Shown: positions 5,581 through 6,316 of the stretch, one piece after another
Position numbering within the stretch: the stretch's first letter is position 1
Layout: each line of letters opens with the position of its first letter
DNA from: Paracoccaceae bacterium
GTDB taxonomy: Bacteria; Pseudomonadota; Alphaproteobacteria; Rhodobacterales; Rhodobacteraceae
Direction of reading: 5' to 3'
Length of the DNA stretch: 6,316 nt
NCBI GenBank assembly: GCA_007134405.1
Contig: SLKW01000035.1
Span: 1-6,316 of the forward strand
The notes under the pieces: generated by a model
Told to the model about the DNA's origin: nothing
What the model saw: only the letters and a program-made list of their open reading frames with translations
Databases searched by the model: none
Translations under genes and position numbers: made by a program

Positions 5581-5600
5581 GACCGGCGCCCCGCCGGTTT
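5581..5600 (+). terminator. Likely terminator of the sulfite dehydrogenase/cytochrome operon
   Basis: ACCGGCG (5582-5588) and CGCCGGT (5592-5598) form a perfect 7-bp GC-rich stem around CCC, with a possible extra G-T pair at 5581/5599, followed by TT and then CC. The short T tail on the plus strand points to termination of rightward transcription, just before the end of the convergent aroC. The T tail is short, so efficiency is uncertain. Confidence 0.5.
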
Positions 5601-5604
5601 CCGG

Positions 5605-6316
5605 TCAGCCCTCGTTCGGGATGCGCCCCCTCGGCCCCTCGCCGCATTGCCCGCGGTGCAGAAGCAACTGGTCGAGCAGAACGCAAACCATCATCGCCTC
5701 GCCCACCGGCACGGCGCGAATGCCGACGCAGGGATCGTGGCGGCCTTTCGTGACCACTTCGGTTTCCGCGCCGCCGCGCGTGATTGAGCCGCGCGGGGTC
5801 AGGATCGACGAGGTGGGCTTGACCGCGAAGCGCACCACCACGTCCTGCCCGGTCGAAATGCCGCCGAGGATGCCGCCCGCGTGGTTCGAGCCGTAGACCG
5901 GCCCCTCCGGCCCCATCGCGATCTCGTCGGCGTTCTCGACCCCGGTGAGCGCGGCGGCGGCGAAGCCCGCGCCGATCTCCACCCCCTTGACGGCGTTGAT
6001 CGACATCATCGCCGCCGCCAGTTCGGTGTCGAGCTTGGCGTAGACCGGCGCGCCGAGGCCGGCAGGCACGCCGCGCGCCACGACCTCGATCACCGCGCCC
6101 ACCGAATTTCCCGACTTGCGCAGCGCGTCGAGGTCCGCGGCCCAGGCCTCGGCGGTCTCGGCATCGGGGCACCAGAAGGGGTTCCGGTCGACCTGGGCCG
6201 GGTCGAGCCGCGCACGGTCGATCCCGCGCTTGCCCATCTGCACCATGTAGCCCTGCACTGTCAGCCCCGGCGCCAGCTCGGCCAGTGCGGCGCGCGCGAC
6301 GCCCCCGGCCGCGACC
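5605..6316 (-). CDS. aroC: Chorismate synthase, C-terminal two-thirds (5' end off the right edge)
   Basis: AroC converts 5-enolpyruvylshikimate-3-phosphate to chorismate, the last step of the shikimate pathway, using reduced FMN, in the cytosol. About 237 residues are visible, ending at the stop codon at 5605-5607; roughly 125 N-terminal residues are missing if the protein has the usual length of about 360. Frame continuity runs to the window edge ([13 protein letters not shown] near 6270-6312), so the GTG at 6256-6258 is an internal Val, not a start. Family-typical stretches in order are [66 protein letters not shown] (FMN region), and near the end [19 protein letters not shown]. All are intact with no frameshift. 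The gene converges on the cytochrome gene with 150 bases between them and is probably unrelated to the sulfite module. Identification is very secure. Confidence 0.96.
   Translation of the reverse strand, partial: VAAGGVARAALAELAPGLTVQGYMVQMGKRGIDRARLDPAQVDRNPFWCPDAETAEAWAADLDALRKSGNSVGAVIEVVARGVPAGLGAPVYAKLDTELAAAMMSINAVKGVEIGAGFAAAALTGVENADEIAMGPEGPVYGSNHAGGILGGISTGQDVVVRFAVKPTSSILTPRGSITRGGAETEVVTKGRHDPCVGIRAVPVGEAMMVCVLLDQLLLHRGQCGEGPRGRIPNEG

Noticed and set aside
6256..6258. GTG as start of a shorter aroC product
   Set aside because: The frame continues upstream to the window edge with typical chorismate synthase sequence ([13 protein letters not shown]), so this codon is internal.

Overview
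The window is very GC-rich and has strong GGGGAGG-type ribosome binding sites. Its proteins look alphaproteobacterial, most likely from a Rhodobacterales (Rhodobacteraceae/Roseobacter-type) chromosome; that placement is inferred from overall protein style and gene content, because no rRNA or other taxonomic marker is present. Coding density is high, no stretch over 300 bases lacks a gene, and I see no insertion sequence, phage gene, CRISPR array, tRNA or rRNA.

Layout from left to right: (1) 1-808, minus strand, the N-terminal ~269 residues of a ClC-family chloride transport protein that runs off the left edge. (2) 809-938, a divergent intergenic region with a plausible housekeeping promoter for the next gene. 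(3) 939-2306, plus strand, an FAD-linked D-2-hydroxyacid (D-lactate/glycolate-type) dehydrogenase. (4) 2395-5454, plus strand, four genes in a row: an ECF sigma factor, an overlapping membrane-spanning anti-sigma factor, a Tat-exported molybdenum sulfite dehydrogenase (SorT/SorA type), and a small periplasmic monohaem cytochrome c (SorU type). (5) 5455-5604, a convergent intergenic region with two hairpins, probably the operon terminator. (6) 5605-6316, minus strand, the C-terminal two-thirds of chorismate synthase (aroC), running off the right edge.

The centrepiece is the four-gene module. The sulfite dehydrogenase would oxidise sulfite to sulfate in the periplasm and pass electrons to the cytochrome c encoded 10 bases downstream, and from there to the respiratory chain. 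A good ECF-type promoter candidate (GGAAT, 17-base spacer, CGTC) lies in the gap between the anti-sigma gene and the sulfite dehydrogenase gene. The simplest reading is that the sigma/anti-sigma pair senses sulfite or a related envelope signal and switches on the detoxification genes. A comparable arrangement is known in Sinorhizobium meliloti, where ECF sigma factors RpoE1/RpoE4 respond to sulfite and control sorT, so the general idea is not new. The open points here are the promoter, the two-cysteine periplasmic domain of the anti-sigma factor, and the direct sorT-sorU adjacency. I do not see a wholly undescribed system in this window.
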